DNA of 44,624 nucleotides from a virus: positions 1-44,624 of IMG/VR virus record IMGVR_UViG_3300044812_000041. The stretch is one strand, 5' to 3'. A model generated the notes under the pieces. It was not told the origin of the DNA. It searched no databases and worked only from the letters and a program-made list of their open reading frames with translations. The position numbers and the translations under genes were made by a program. This document shows, in pieces, positions 14,303 through 23,889 of the stretch. Position 1 is the first letter of the stretch, and each line of letters starts with the position of its first letter.

Positions 14303-16855
14303 TTACTTCACCGTGATCGTGCTCTCTGAGAGATTCTGCACCGTGTATTCCACATAGTAGGTGGTCGGCGTCAGTGAAGTGTTTGGTGTGATCTGGAAGG
14401 TGATGAGATTTGTTCCCGTAGCGAAGGCAACCGTGGCCGTCAATGTCCCGGCGCTTACGCTGGCAGCTTCGTTTAGGATCGCGGTTTCGCTCGTGTAGCT
14501 GGCGGCTTTATTGACCGCGCTGTAGCGGGCGATTCCTGAGCGTGTCTGCACATCCGTCCCGTCCGTGGCGAATACGCGGTAAGTCACGGTCCCAGCCGCG
14601 CCTTTCAAGGTCGGCAACGCAATGTCGAAAAGTGAGAGCGCGGTATTGTTCGTCGCAACCGTGATACTCGCGCCCGTGATAGTCCGGTCCGTGAGCGTCT
14701 GCGCTTTGCCGGTTGTCTGTGTAAAAGCGTAGGACGCTCGGGAAGCGTGAGTCGCTGTCTGCCACGCATACCCCTGCCGGAAAGCGTTTTGATCGGGGGT
14801 AGTTGAGGAGTCAAGGTTCCCAAGAATTGCTTCACCGAGCCCTGCCGCTGGCGTGCCAGTGGATTGATGCCCGAGAGTGAGGCCATTCGTGACGGTCGTC
14901 GTGCCGCTGTCGCGTGTCCCGAGCTTGAGACCGGCCCATTGGCCCGCCGTGCCGGTGTTGACTTCAACGCCTCCAGCGCCGTTGCGTCCGATTCCGGTGT
15001 CGAAACTCCCAGTCGCAAAGATACTACCGCCACCACCGACGACGGTATCGTTCCATTTTAACAGAGAATCTTTACGGACAACGATTCCAGCAGAGTTGGC
15101 TTGGAAATGAATGGACGTGCCCGCCCCGTAGGTAATTAGCGCACCGGTCGTGGCGAAGTTACCTGAACCGGCGTCGAATGATGTTCCTGTGGTGGTGCCG
15201 GTCGAAGCGACCTTGAAAACGCTCGTTCCGTCTTTGAGCAGGTTCATCAAATCCTGCGTGCCGTCGCCGTTCACACCGAAGTAAGTTCCGGCAGTGTTCA
15301 ATGTTGTGCTCGCGGTGGCATTCGCGTCGTTGATGTAGAAAAGCGGAAAGCTGGTGGTGCCTGTCCCGGCAAAAGGGACGCCGGAGTATTTCATGGCTGG
15401 CGCGCTGGCCGCTCCGCTAGTGCTATTGGTCTGCGCGGCGGTGAATGTTTGCGCCGCGCCCAAATACGCCGGGTCATCGTCGCTAACGATGGTGTTCAGT
15501 TGCGTTTTCGTAAGCGAAAGGTTGGCGGCCGGCAGGGTTCCAGTAACATTCGAGCTCGCCAGAGAAATCGGCGTCTGCACCCATGCCTGCGCGGTCGTGC
15601 CGATAGTCACCCCGCCCGTCGTCATGCGCCATGTGCTGCCGCTGTAGGTGGTGCCGAGCCGGACGAAAGTGGTGAGGAACTGCGGGGCCTGGGCGGTGCT
15701 CCCGGTAGCGAACCACGTCGGCCTTGTCCACGCGCCCGCCGCGCTGATCCACGGGCCGTTGTTCGCGCCAGTGGTTTGGGCCGTGGCGAGAACGAGGGAG
15801 CCTGAAGTCGTGATGCCGTCGATGGTCTGTTCGCCGGAAAGAGTGAGGTTCGATGTGGCGACAACGGCTACTGCTGGTTTCACGAGGCCCAAGCCGGAAT
15901 CATAGGTTTGGATGTCTGTTCCGGGGACGAGGCTTAACGCTATCCGCTGCGCGTTCGCGCTTTGCGCAGTTACCGTGTTATCGGCGTTGACTTGAAGAAA
16001 CGTGATCGCTCCCGGATTCGCGAGAGTGAGCAGATTCCAGCCAACCGTTGTTTCATCCGTGATCGCAGCCTTGAGGTTAGCGAGACTCGGGGCGGCAAGG
16101 AATGTCCCGATGCCTGATGCCGGCGTAATACCGGCCCACGCGTCAAGGTCCGCGTCGTAAGCCTGCACGTTCGTGCCAATCACTAACCCAAGACTTGTCC
16201 GATGTGCCGAGGCGCTCTCCGCGCTTACGCTGTTATCCGCAGCAATCTTTACAAAAGTGATCGCACTTGGATTGCCGAGCGTGAATAACGCCTGTCCTAC
16301 GGTCGTGCCTCCGAGACTTGTGCGGCCCGTCGCCGCCGTCAGCCCGGTCGCTCCACCGTCCCATTTGTTGCGATCGATGTAGGCCGTGTTCCAGTTCGCA
16401 GAGTTGTCCGTAATCGGACTGAGCAAAACTCCGTTCGCATCCGTCAATGGGATTCCGGCGGTCTGGTCCAGCACATTTACTTTCCCGTCATCGTCGGTAT
16501 CGAAAAGGTGCGCCCAATCGTAGATGGCGTTCTTGCTCGGGGCGATGGTGGTATCGGCGTTCCATGCGGGACCGAAGGCCGTGTCGCTCGGGGGAGGAAT
16601 AGCAGCCCAACTCGCGGCTGTCCCGTTCGTGGTCAGATACTCGCCGCTGTGGCCGGTCTGGGTGGGGAATGTGGTGGTTACGGCCACGCCACCGATTTTT
16701 AATTTACCGTCCGCGAAATTGACAAACCCGGGGTTCCGCACGTTCCGAGTGGTGCTGTCGATAATGAGACTTTCCTGCGCCAGAACGCGACTCAGGCCGT
16801 AGAGAAACAAAAGGACGAAAAGAAGCAGCTTTTTTATGTCGCGAAGGAAATTCAT
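14303..16855 (-). CDS. Large fibre/adhesin-like protein with N-terminal signal peptide
   Basis: This 850-residue protein is rich in Gly, Thr, Ala and Ser, as in trimeric fibre shafts. It begins with a secretory signal (KKLLLFVLLFLYGLSRVLAQ, residues 8-27; likely cleavage after LAQ or nearby), which is unusual for a virion fibre. An EF-hand-like loop DTDDDGKVNVLD covers 119-130. Two related blocks begin near 186 and 271 (LGNPSAITFVKIAADNSV and LANPGAITFLQVNADNTV). It is co-directional with the spike gene 5 nt upstream. It could be a tail fibre or a secreted/displayed adhesin expressed with the tail genes. Confidence 0.65.
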   Translation of the reverse strand: MNFLRDIKKLLLFVLLFLYGLSRVLAQESLIIDSTTRNVRNPGFVNFADGKLKIGGVAVTTTFPTQTGHSGEYLTTNGTAASWAAIPPPSDTAFGPAWNADTTIAPSKNAIYDWAHLFDTDDDGKVNVLDQTAGIPLTDANGVLLSPITDNSANWNTAYIDRNKWDGGATGLTAATGRTSLGGTTVGQALFTLGNPSAITFVKIAADNSVSAESASAHRTSLGLVIGTNVQAYDADLDAWAGITPASGIGTFLAAPSLANLKAAITDETTVGWNLLTLANPGAITFLQVNADNTVTAQSANAQRIALSLVPGTDIQTYDSGLGLVKPAVAVVATSNLTLSGEQTIDGITTSGSLVLATAQTTGANNGPWISAAGAWTRPTWFATGSTAQAPQFLTTFVRLGTTYSGSTWRMTTGGVTIGTTAQAWVQTPISLASSNVTGTLPAANLSLTKTQLNTIVSDDDPAYLGAAQTFTAAQTNSTSGAASAPAMKYSGVPFAGTGTTSFPLFYINDANATASTTLNTAGTYFGVNGDGTQDLMNLLKDGTSVFKVASTGTTTGTSFDAGSGNFATTGALITYGAGTSIHFQANSAGIVVRKDSLLKWNDTVVGGGGSIFATGSFDTGIGRNGAGGVEVNTGTAGQWAGLKLGTRDSGTTTVTNGLTLGHQSTGTPAAGLGEAILGNLDSSTTPDQNAFRQGYAWQTATHASRASYAFTQTTGKAQTLTDRTITGASITVATNNTALSLFDIALPTLKGAAGTVTYRVFATDGTDVQTRSGIARYSAVNKAASYTSETAILNEAASVSAGTLTATVAFATGTNLITFQITPNTSLTPTTYYVEYTVQNLSESTITVK

Positions 16856-16860
16856 TGGTT

Positions 16861-19275
16861 TTAGTCGACCTCGTAGCTGCCCTCGATGACGATGGTGGAA
16901 CCGGTCTGCCCCAGAAATGCGTTGTTCACATCTTTAACGAGGGCGATTGCTGCGCCAGAGTCCACGACCGCGCCACCCAATTTGCCATAACCAATGTCCT
17001 TCGCGAAAAACCCAGTGCGACGCCCGGACTTCGACGCAAGCGGCAAGCTGAAGGTATAGCCGCTTACACCAGAACCCATATCGGTTATCACGATCTCGAC
17101 GTTAATGAACATCGTTTTGCCGACTTGTTTTTTACGACCGGTGGCAGTGGCGGCGAATCCCGACCCATCAGAAGCCACGACATCGGGCGTGTAGGGGGTC
17201 CGCGCCATCCCGGACACGCTGCTAACCTGTAACACGCCGCCACTGAGCCAGAGTTGGCCGAGGGACATTGGGTCCGTGGTAGGCAGGCGGGCAGGGTCAA
17301 TGACAATGGTGGCGGCGAGCCGGAGGGCAGAGGGACCGGACCCATCGCCGGGGCCAAGGTGGAGTGATTTGCCAGCCCCAGCTTTTACGATGGCGTCGCC
17401 GTGAATGACGTTGGAGAAGCCGAGCGTGTCGTCGTCGGTTTCACCTACTGTCAGGCCACCGTAGGCACCTGACTTCGCAATCAGCCGGAGTAGCGCACCT
17501 GCACTGAAAAGACCCGTGTTTGTAACGTCGATGCCACTATTCGGGTTTTTGGTGCGTAAGACGAGGTTCCCAGCACCTTGACTGTAAGTTCCCTGCGAAT
17601 TGTCGGTGATGTTGGCGCAATAAGGGTTGAGGTATGTCGGACTGAGCACACCTGCGTCGAAGGTGATTGATGCGTAAGCACCGCTGATGATGAAAGTGTT
17701 TGCTCCTGCAAGTTGATGGAAGCCCGAAAGGTAACTTCCGGCAATAAAGGTGTTTCGATTACCACTTATCACCACGTCGCCGCCGTCGTTGCCCTCAAAG
17801 TCCATGGCAAGAAAAACCATGTTGTTGCAGATCGCAGAACCGAGGAAACCGATGCCGGAACTGTATTCCACAGAACCGGTATCGAACTTGCAATCGGCAC
17901 AATAAACCCCGTTGATGCCCGCGACAGTCGTGCCGTCAATGCGCGTCGCGGTGAAGCGCTGGGTTGTGGTGTAACCCCATGCCGAAGCATCCAACGTGAT
18001 GGCATATTGTGGACGAACGCCATGCTGCGTGTCGAAGTCCGGGGTGCAAGCGAAGGCGTCGTGTTGGCCGAGAATGGCCCAGGTGAGTCGCATCCCGTGA
18101 GTGGTGACATCGTGGATGCGAAGATTTTTTGTGTCGGCCTGGTGGACGTTGAGATAATGCAACCCCGTGACTGCCGTTCCCATCCCATCGATCTCGATGT
18201 CCGACACGAATATCCGGCGGGGACGAATTGTGGGATCATCCGTATTCCCGGCGAAACAGAGACCGACCCCAGCCGGGATGTAACCGCCCACCCCTCCGGC
18301 TCCGCTCGAGCCGGTGAAACGAAGGACGGTGCCCGATTCGCCGCGGACCTGGATATTGGAAAGGACCGCGCCGGGCTGGCTATCGAAGATCCACGAAGCG
18401 GCCGAGAAGTAACCGCGCCGGAAATAGTAGCAGGTGTTAGAGGCTTTGGTGACTATCGTCTCCCAGCCGGTCCATGGGTTGCCGCTGGTGCCGTCGCCGC
18501 CCGTGGCAAAGACCGCTACGTCCACGCGATCAAGCACGGATTTTAAGCCGCCAGAGACGGAATGAAAATCGACGGACCCGGTCGCGTTCGCGATGGGCGG
18601 GGTGGCGCCGTCCCCGACCGCTCCCGTGTCGACGTAGCTGGTGCCAGTGACGTTCGCGATCTTGCCGTTGGTGGACGGAGAAACGCCGTGGGCGACGCGG
18701 TAGATATCGTAACTAACGGCGCGCGGCACCGCTGCCCATGTGAGCGAGTTTTTATTCGTTGCGTCCAGGGTGGATTCGCCGTGCGTGGTGGTGCCGGCCG
18801 GACCCGCGGCGGAGGCGGTGCCGTCCGAAAGTTTCGCGACGATCTTGTAAGACCAGGTGGCTCCCTCGTCATTGCCAATGGGAGTGACCGTGGGTGCGCC
18901 GGGATTGCCGATCTGGGAAACAGAAAGGCCAGAGCTCAAGAGCGCGTTGAAATTGTTCTGGCCGGTAAACGTGTTGTTCCCGGCGAGCGCGGCTTTTGCC
19001 GCGATTGAGGCCGCTATCGTTACCGCAAAATTCGGATCATCCCCGATCGCGTCGGCTAATTCCTTGAGGCTGTCGAGCGTCGAAGGCGAACTGTTGATTA
19101 GCGCCGTTACGAGGTTGTGGACAAAGGCTGTGGTGGCGACCCGCTGGCCGTTGTTCGAGTTGTCGGGGGTCGCGGCGGTGGGTGCGCCAAGTATCACCGC
19201 TACGTCGCTGAAATCTACGGGATCGGCGGTCTTGCCCGATTTCGTGTCGATCGCGAGATATTTTTTTCCGGCCAT
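16861..19275 (-). CDS. Tailspike / receptor-binding protein with beta-helix
   Basis: This 804-residue protein begins with collar-like repeats typical of tail fibres (ATTAFVHNLVTALINSS, LDSLKELADAIGDDPNF, NNTFTGQNNFNALL). A fibronectin-III-like module follows near 120-215 (SYKIVAKLSDG, AVSYDIYRV). A long stretch of parallel beta-helix character spans about 250-570 (RIFVSDIEIDGM, NVHQADTKNLRIHDVTTHG, VVISGNRNTFIAGSYL), as in pectate-lyase-like spikes. The end is beta-rich (INVEIVITDMGSGVSGYTF). It probably binds or degrades surface glycans; catalytic residues cannot be assigned. It overlaps nothing but follows its upstream gene directly. Confidence 0.75.
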   Translation of the reverse strand: MAGKKYLAIDTKSGKTADPVDFSDVAVILGAPTAATPDNSNNGQRVATTAFVHNLVTALINSSPSTLDSLKELADAIGDDPNFAVTIAASIAAKAALAGNNTFTGQNNFNALLSSGLSVSQIGNPGAPTVTPIGNDEGATWSYKIVAKLSDGTASAAGPAGTTTHGESTLDATNKNSLTWAAVPRAVSYDIYRVAHGVSPSTNGKIANVTGTSYVDTGAVGDGATPPIANATGSVDFHSVSGGLKSVLDRVDVAVFATGGDGTSGNPWTGWETIVTKASNTCYYFRRGYFSAASWIFDSQPGAVLSNIQVRGESGTVLRFTGSSGAGGVGGYIPAGVGLCFAGNTDDPTIRPRRIFVSDIEIDGMGTAVTGLHYLNVHQADTKNLRIHDVTTHGMRLTWAILGQHDAFACTPDFDTQHGVRPQYAITLDASAWGYTTTQRFTATRIDGTTVAGINGVYCADCKFDTGSVEYSSGIGFLGSAICNNMVFLAMDFEGNDGGDVVISGNRNTFIAGSYLSGFHQLAGANTFIISGAYASITFDAGVLSPTYLNPYCANITDNSQGTYSQGAGNLVLRTKNPNSGIDVTNTGLFSAGALLRLIAKSGAYGGLTVGETDDDTLGFSNVIHGDAIVKAGAGKSLHLGPGDGSGPSALRLAATIVIDPARLPTTDPMSLGQLWLSGGVLQVSSVSGMARTPYTPDVVASDGSGFAATATGRKKQVGKTMFINVEIVITDMGSGVSGYTFSLPLASKSGRRTGFFAKDIGYGKLGGAVVDSGAAIALVKDVNNAFLGQTGSTIVIEGSYEVD

Positions 19276-20196
19276 CTAGAGTTCTTCCTGCCAATGTTTG
19301 TTGTTGCTGCCGGCGTTGTAATCCAGCGGCGCAACCTGCCCGGTGGGGTCGGTAGGGTCCGCCGCCCCTGCGACGAGAACAAAACTGCGAATCGCTCCGT
19401 TGAGCGTAAAATCGTAGCGAGCACCCAAGGCAAGACTGACAGTGGGGACCGCATCGAGCGCAGCACCCCCGCCGGTGAGACCGGTGATCGCAGTCGTCCA
19501 CGTGGCCGCAATGCCGCCGAAAAGCGCAGTGTAGGCGCTCTGCAGGCCAAGGGTGGTGGCAGCGTGAAGGGTGGCCAGGTTGATGACGTTCCGGCTTGTC
19601 TCAACCGGCGCTTGGAAGGCGGTCTGTGGATCCTCGCCGGGCGCAACAAGCTGCACTTCCAAAGTGAGCGTTTTGATTTTTTCGGTCGAACTGGCGAACA
19701 ACAGCCAGATGGCCATCGTGTTGAGCCCGAGCGTGCCGCGGACGCCTTTCGGGACCACGAGATTCGTCACCTCCACCGTCGCCGGATCGATCATGCGATT
19801 GTCGGTGCTGCGCAGTTCCCATGCGTGCGACTCTTTGCGCGTGACAACGTAGTTGGCCCCCAAAAGCGCCTGTAAAGCGCGGCCCGTGATATCGAACGGA
19901 ACGGAGGGATAAGTCGTGTCATCATAAGTCAGGTCGAACGTTCCATCGTATGGCGCCGGATCGAGCTTTACCCGCTGAATGTCCGGCTTTTCGCTCGTGC
20001 CCACCTGCGGATGCGTGATGACACTTCCCGCCGACGGGAGCGAGTCGGCCAGCACATTGAAAACGTGCGCGTTTTGTTGCAATTGGATGAGCTCGATCTG
20101 CTGCAAATCGTCGGTCCCGTTCTGGACGAGGGAAGCCATCCCCACGGAAAGTGGCGAAAGCCGGGCGGTGTTGACGATGATGCTCGGGGCGCTCAC
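19276..20196 (-). CDS. Virion-associated tail protein (baseplate/fibre assembly region)
   Basis: This 306-residue protein starts in an ATGA overlap with the upstream gene. It contains a short version of the recurring beta module (DGTFDLTYDDTTYPSVPFDI), then a beta-rich section and a helical stretch (NLATLHAATTLGLQSAYTAL). No assigned family. It sits between a beta-module protein and the spike, so a baseplate or adaptor function is likely. Confidence 0.55.
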   Translation of the reverse strand: MSAPSIIVNTARLSPLSVGMASLVQNGTDDLQQIELIQLQQNAHVFNVLADSLPSAGSVITHPQVGTSEKPDIQRVKLDPAPYDGTFDLTYDDTTYPSVPFDITGRALQALLGANYVVTRKESHAWELRSTDNRMIDPATVEVTNLVVPKGVRGTLGLNTMAIWLLFASSTEKIKTLTLEVQLVAPGEDPQTAFQAPVETSRNVINLATLHAATTLGLQSAYTALFGGIAATWTTAITGLTGGGAALDAVPTVSLALGARYDFTLNGAIRSFVLVAGAADPTDPTGQVAPLDYNAGSNNKHWQEEL

Positions 20197-20891
20197 AGAC
20201 CCTCCACCCGTATCAGGTTCACCGCGTTCGTGGTCGCGTCGTAATCAGCCGGTCGAATGATGCCCGCATCGGTGTCTGTGGCCGCCGTGCCGGCCTCGAG
20301 ACGCCATACCGACATCACTCCGTTTACTACCACGACGAAAAGCGAGTTGATGGCTGATGTGCGGGTTGTTATCCCGTCGAGATTCGTCGCCCCGCCCCCG
20401 GTGTAACCGGTGACAGCCGGCAGTTGGTAAATCCGAGGGGTCGCAGAGCGTAGCAGCGTAGCCGGAATGCTTCCCTGTGTGCCGGCCACGTTCCATATGA
20501 CCTGATACGCGCCATCCGCGGGCTTGGTAACGGTGACGCCGCCCTGGGCGATGATTCCGGGTAAGAGGTTCAACGCCGCCTCTACGACCGCGGCAGAGGC
20601 GTTGAAGGGCAAGTCCGCAGTAACATCGCTGCCGACCTGAAGAAAAAACGTGCCAGCGGTGGGGGCTTGGTCCGGTAGTCCGATACCAATCCGGACCGAT
20701 ACGTTCGAAAGATCAACTTCGACAAAATCCTTATCCCCGGAATCCGACGGGTTGAACACCCGCACCGTGACTGGTTCCCCGTCGTTCCGGACCAAGCGCG
20801 GCAACTTCGCCGTTGAAGCCATAAACGCGCCGTTGACGACCGAAAGCAGGCCGGCGCGGTCCCGGGCTTTGCGATTAATGAGGAGGTCCAT
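20193..20891 (-). CDS. Beta-module tail protein
   Basis: This 232-residue protein starts at MDLLINRKARDRAG. The centre holds the recurring module (APTAGTFFLQVGSDVTADLP, a helix AAVVEAALNLLPGI, then GGVTVTKPADGAYQVIW). The C-terminal half is beta-rich (SLFVVVVNGVMSVWRLEAGT). Related modules occur in the neighbours at 19276 and 22281 and in the gene at 30273. A TTGTCA-17 bp-CATAGT promoter-like sequence lies just upstream (about 20900-20928, minus strand). Confidence 0.55.
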   Translation of the reverse strand: MDLLINRKARDRAGLLSVVNGAFMASTAKLPRLVRNDGEPVTVRVFNPSDSGDKDFVEVDLSNVSVRIGIGLPDQAPTAGTFFLQVGSDVTADLPFNASAAVVEAALNLLPGIIAQGGVTVTKPADGAYQVIWNVAGTQGSIPATLLRSATPRIYQLPAVTGYTGGGATNLDGITTRTSAINSLFVVVVNGVMSVWRLEAGTAATDTDAGIIRPADYDATTNAVNLIRVEGL

Positions 20892-20895
20892 GCGG

Positions 20896-20945
20896 CGTCT
20901 CAACTATGAGAGAACGTCGCAAATTTGACAAGTCCTATCTCAATT
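20896..20945 (-). promoter_or_regulatory. Control region with two boundary-element copies and a promoter-like sequence
   Basis: On the minus strand the gap holds AATTGAGATAG (20935-20945, just after the upstream TAG stop). It then has TTGTCA-17 bp-CATAGT with GTCAAATTTGCGAC as an imperfect palindrome in the spacer, and GTTGAGACG (20896-20904) before the start at 20891. It looks like an internal promoter with operator-like sites. Confidence 0.4.
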
Positions 20946-20954
20946 CTGCGAAAA

Positions 20955-21380
20955 CTATGGCTTGGGAGCGGTCACGTTGACCATGCAAAGGGTGGCGTAA
21001 TTCCCGCCGATCCCGATGCATGCAATCGTGAGGTAGCCTCCAGTCGGGAGTCCAGCAATGTCCGCGTACGGTGCCAGCTTGCCCGCTGTGGTCCACGAAA
21101 GGACCGCGATTTCCTGCACGGCAATTGCGAAGCCCGGCTTGAATCGGGGGTCCAGCCTCACGAAAGAAACGTCCTGCCCTGCCGACACATCCTGCAACGC
21201 CCAGGCGAACGCTTTCCAGATCGGTGTCGCGCCGTCGGCCTTTGCTGGTTTCCAGGTGTCGTCCGCGGCCTGATAGATGAGCGGGGCGGTGCGGGCGATC
21301 GCCGCGCCCGCGATGCCGTGTTCGAGAGTTGAGTTTGCGGAACGAAGGACGTTTGCAGCGGTAATGGAGTAATCGGCCAT
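20955..21380 (-). CDS. Small virion protein, DUF2190/cement-like
   Basis: This 141-residue protein (MADYSITAANVLRSANSTLE, then GIAGAAIARTAPLIYQAADD and ALQDVSAGQDVSFV) follows the pattern of small beta-barrel phage proteins such as capsid cement or DUF2190-like proteins. Here it sits among tail fibre genes, so a fibre-tip or decoration role is as likely. A TAG stop is followed directly by a boundary element. Confidence 0.55.
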   Translation of the reverse strand: MADYSITAANVLRSANSTLEHGIAGAAIARTAPLIYQAADDTWKPAKADGATPIWKAFAWALQDVSAGQDVSFVRLDPRFKPGFAIAVQEIAVLSWTTAGKLAPYADIAGLPTGGYLTIACIGIGGNYATLCMVNVTAPKP

Positions 21381-21386
21381 GGGATG

Positions 21387-22061
21387 TTAGGAGTTTTCGA
21401 AGTGGTCTGTGTCTGAGTCGGCAAAGCCGGGGGCGCTCGCGTAAAAGTCCATTGTGTTTCCGGCGCTCATGGGAACTGGCACCGAATAATTCGACCACGG
21501 CCCACCGTTCAATCTGTAGTGGATAGAGCTGCCACCAGTGGTCGTAGAAAGCCCGAGAGTAATCGCGCTCCCCAATGTCCCCGTCGCAATATTGTATTCG
21601 ACTGCGGCCACTTGATCTGGCTCACCGCCGCCCACGGGAGGCGTTGATGTGGACGGGGGAGTGCCGCCTGCGCCTGTCTCATCGAGTGAGGCAGGCACCG
21701 AATCGACGTTATCGGAGACGGAAGACCCGACGCTGAGTTTCCATTGAGCAATCCGGTCGAGCTTGACGGCAGCTTCCCATGCTTGATATGCCGGATCTGC
21801 GAAAACGGTTTGAAATTCAATCGCTTTATCTATCGCGTCGGGCAATCGCAATGAGGCCAGTGTTGCGTCGGTGGGATCGGCGATAAAGCGGGCTACCTCA
21901 GCGCGCTCATAGCTGTTGAGTGTGCCGGGGTAAGTCGGCAGTGTGACGCCGCCAGGGAGTGGGCGGGTGCTCTCGTAAAACCATGCTGCCGGCGGCGTAT
22001 TTTCGCCCGCGGCCACGAAGGGCTTTGGCGCTATACTGGTCGCGTAGTTTGGCGTGGACAT
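21387..22061 (-). CDS. Tail-associated protein with chitobiase C-terminal-like domain
   Basis: This 224-residue protein has an N-terminal half resembling baseplate-linked proteins (LNSYERAEVARFIADPTDAT). After a Gly/Pro/Thr linker, the C-terminal 65 residues look like the chitobiase/beta-hexosaminidase C-terminal immunoglobulin-like domain (TTTGGSSIHYRLNGGPW, NTMDFYASAPGFADSD). Such domains often bind carbohydrate. This suggests a host-surface contact role next to the tape measure and spike genes. Confidence 0.6.
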   Translation of the reverse strand: MSTPNYATSIAPKPFVAAGENTPPAAWFYESTRPLPGGVTLPTYPGTLNSYERAEVARFIADPTDATLASLRLPDAIDKAIEFQTVFADPAYQAWEAAVKLDRIAQWKLSVGSSVSDNVDSVPASLDETGAGGTPPSTSTPPVGGGEPDQVAAVEYNIATGTLGSAITLGLSTTTGGSSIHYRLNGGPWSNYSVPVPMSAGNTMDFYASAPGFADSDTDHFENS

Positions 22062-22064
22062 CGG

Positions 22065-22277
22065 TTAAGGTTCCAAAATAATCCACGTTCCCTGGTCTGT
22101 CTCAACAGCGCGCCCGGTTGTGGAAGGTATCGGAACAAAAGTGCCGCCGACATTCATCGATTGCGTGTGGATTTGAATGCCGATAATGGTCTTCGAGTTC
22201 ACCGCCTTGATGAGTTCGCGCACCTTGCGGTGAAGCGCTCTGACATCCTTTGGAATTTCTTCGTTTACGCGTGCCAT
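22065..22277 (-). CDS. Small structural-region protein
   Basis: This 70-residue protein (MARVNEEIPKDVRALHRKVR) has a short helix and a beta-rich end (NVGGTFVPIPSTTGR). It fills the space between two tail genes with 3-nt gaps on each side. No family is recognised. Confidence 0.5.
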   Translation of the reverse strand: MARVNEEIPKDVRALHRKVRELIKAVNSKTIIGIQIHTQSMNVGGTFVPIPSTTGRAVETDQGTWIILEP

Positions 22278-22280
22278 AGT

Positions 22281-23888
22281 TTATTGTCCGTAGACCAAAA
22301 GCCGCTCCCATATGGCGCCGCGGTACGGCCTCGTATCCACACCGATCAGTACGTAACCAAAATTGGTCCCCGGGGTTCCCCCGGAATAGTGCGGAAATCC
22401 ACCGAAGTATTCGTAATAGTGAAAGGGGCCGTTGTGAACGACTGCTACATCCGGAATGGCTGGAATCGGTATCCCTTGCGCGGCTATATTGAAATAATCG
22501 TAAAATAAGTCGGCGCCAATGATAGCCGTGCGTGAGGTAATACTGAACGTGCTTGGATCGACGGCTCCATTGGAGGTATTATAAATATACGCTTGCGCCT
22601 TGTAAGTCTTGCTCCATGAACCCGGACGGCGCCGGGAATTTGGTATCATGGACCATTCGCGTTCGAACTCTACGATGTCTCCGATCCCGGTCCACCGGGT
22701 AGAAGTCTCATCCGTGGCAACGGCGAAATTATTAAACGGACATCCTCCACCGCCCATGGTTAGCGGTGACCATTTTGCAAGGCGTTGCTGATATTTCTGC
22801 CGCCAGATGATGGAGGAGGAATCGTCTGGTATACCGTGGCTGATCTCAGGCTGGCCGATCATAAAAGGCTCATCGTAAAGACCGTCGAAAAGCACGCCGG
22901 AGATGTTGACCAGAACGCCTGGTGGCGCGGGCGGCGGCGGAGTTGGCGGGGGCGGGGGCGGTCCACCACCGGGAGGCGGTGGTGGCACTGGCGGCGGACC
23001 TCCGCCGCTACCCGTAATCTCTCGCTGAAACAGTTGCGGGGAACCCCCACTAGGGGTGAGAACGATTTCGAGATATGCCGGGGCGTTTGCGGCCAGAAAC
23101 AAATCTCCGAACGTGTGCCCATTTCCGTCGAGCAATAAATCTACTTTCCATCCGTAAGTCTGCTGCAAGCCGATCGCAGTGGTGCCGATCTGAATATCTG
23201 GCTGGTTGTATAAATATTGATTCACGCCTCCCGCGGGGATTCCACCGAACACAACGGTAAATCCCTTGCTCTTGGTCCAGTCGATGATCCGGATCGCACC
23301 GTTACCGTTGCGTAATTGGCTGGCCGTAACCGGACCCTGAATGTAGGTGAAAACATTGCCGCCGAAATTCATCTTGCCCTCGTAAAAAATGGGGCTGTTG
23401 TTGATGGCGTTGGCGATCTCTTCTGCACTCGACCGCGCTGAAATCTCTACCTCGCCTGCGATGTAATAAATCGGGTTTTGTCCTGGTGGCCCGGCATCCG
23501 CTGAAGGGGGAGAGAATATCAGTTTGAACGAGCCGGTTACCGCATTGAAAAGTATGGCCTGCTTGGCGGTGGTTGTTTGACCGCCGGAGGACAGGGATGT
23601 CACGGAGGGGGCCGCTGGAACAATCTCTGAGAGCTGAGAGGCAGTGGCGTAAATCGTGTTGTTCCCCTGGGCGCGCAGCCGCGCAACAACGGAGGCCCCG
23701 GGATAACGAACGAGCGGCGCCTGAGTGATCGAAGCGATGTAATCTCCGAAGAAGTAAGTCTCGAACGCGACCAAATCGCCGCCAATGAACGGGAAAAGAG
23801 GATCGATCCCGTAGGTGGGTCCAGTGGGGTTATCCAGAAAGTTCCCCGTAGTGGGCTGGATAAAAAGTCCGTGAGCTACAGTGGCCAT
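22281..23888 (-). CDS. Large tail protein with polyproline hinge
   Basis: This 535-residue protein follows the tape measure gene, a position usual for distal-tail or tail-tip proteins. The N-terminal part is beta-rich and includes a relative of the recurring module (GSFKLIFSPPSADAG, SSAEEIANAINNSPIF). A Gly/Pro linker of about 32 residues near 296-327 (GGGPPPPPPTPPPPAPP) separates it from a C-terminal domain with SGVLFDGLYDEPFMIG and aromatic-rich segments (VVHNGPFHYYEYFGGFPHYS). No family is recognised. Confidence 0.6.
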   Translation of the reverse strand: MATVAHGLFIQPTTGNFLDNPTGPTYGIDPLFPFIGGDLVAFETYFFGDYIASITQAPLVRYPGASVVARLRAQGNNTIYATASQLSEIVPAAPSVTSLSSGGQTTTAKQAILFNAVTGSFKLIFSPPSADAGPPGQNPIYYIAGEVEISARSSAEEIANAINNSPIFYEGKMNFGGNVFTYIQGPVTASQLRNGNGAIRIIDWTKSKGFTVVFGGIPAGGVNQYLYNQPDIQIGTTAIGLQQTYGWKVDLLLDGNGHTFGDLFLAANAPAYLEIVLTPSGGSPQLFQREITGSGGGPPPVPPPPPGGGPPPPPPTPPPPAPPGVLVNISGVLFDGLYDEPFMIGQPEISHGIPDDSSSIIWRQKYQQRLAKWSPLTMGGGGCPFNNFAVATDETSTRWTGIGDIVEFEREWSMIPNSRRRPGSWSKTYKAQAYIYNTSNGAVDPSTFSITSRTAIIGADLFYDYFNIAAQGIPIPAIPDVAVVHNGPFHYYEYFGGFPHYSGGTPGTNFGYVLIGVDTRPYRGAIWERLLVYGQ

Positions 23889-23889
23889 G

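Noticed and set aside
17713-18546. A 277-codon plus-strand open frame within the spike gene
   Set aside because: Antisense to the beta-helix spike, with no start signal or domain.
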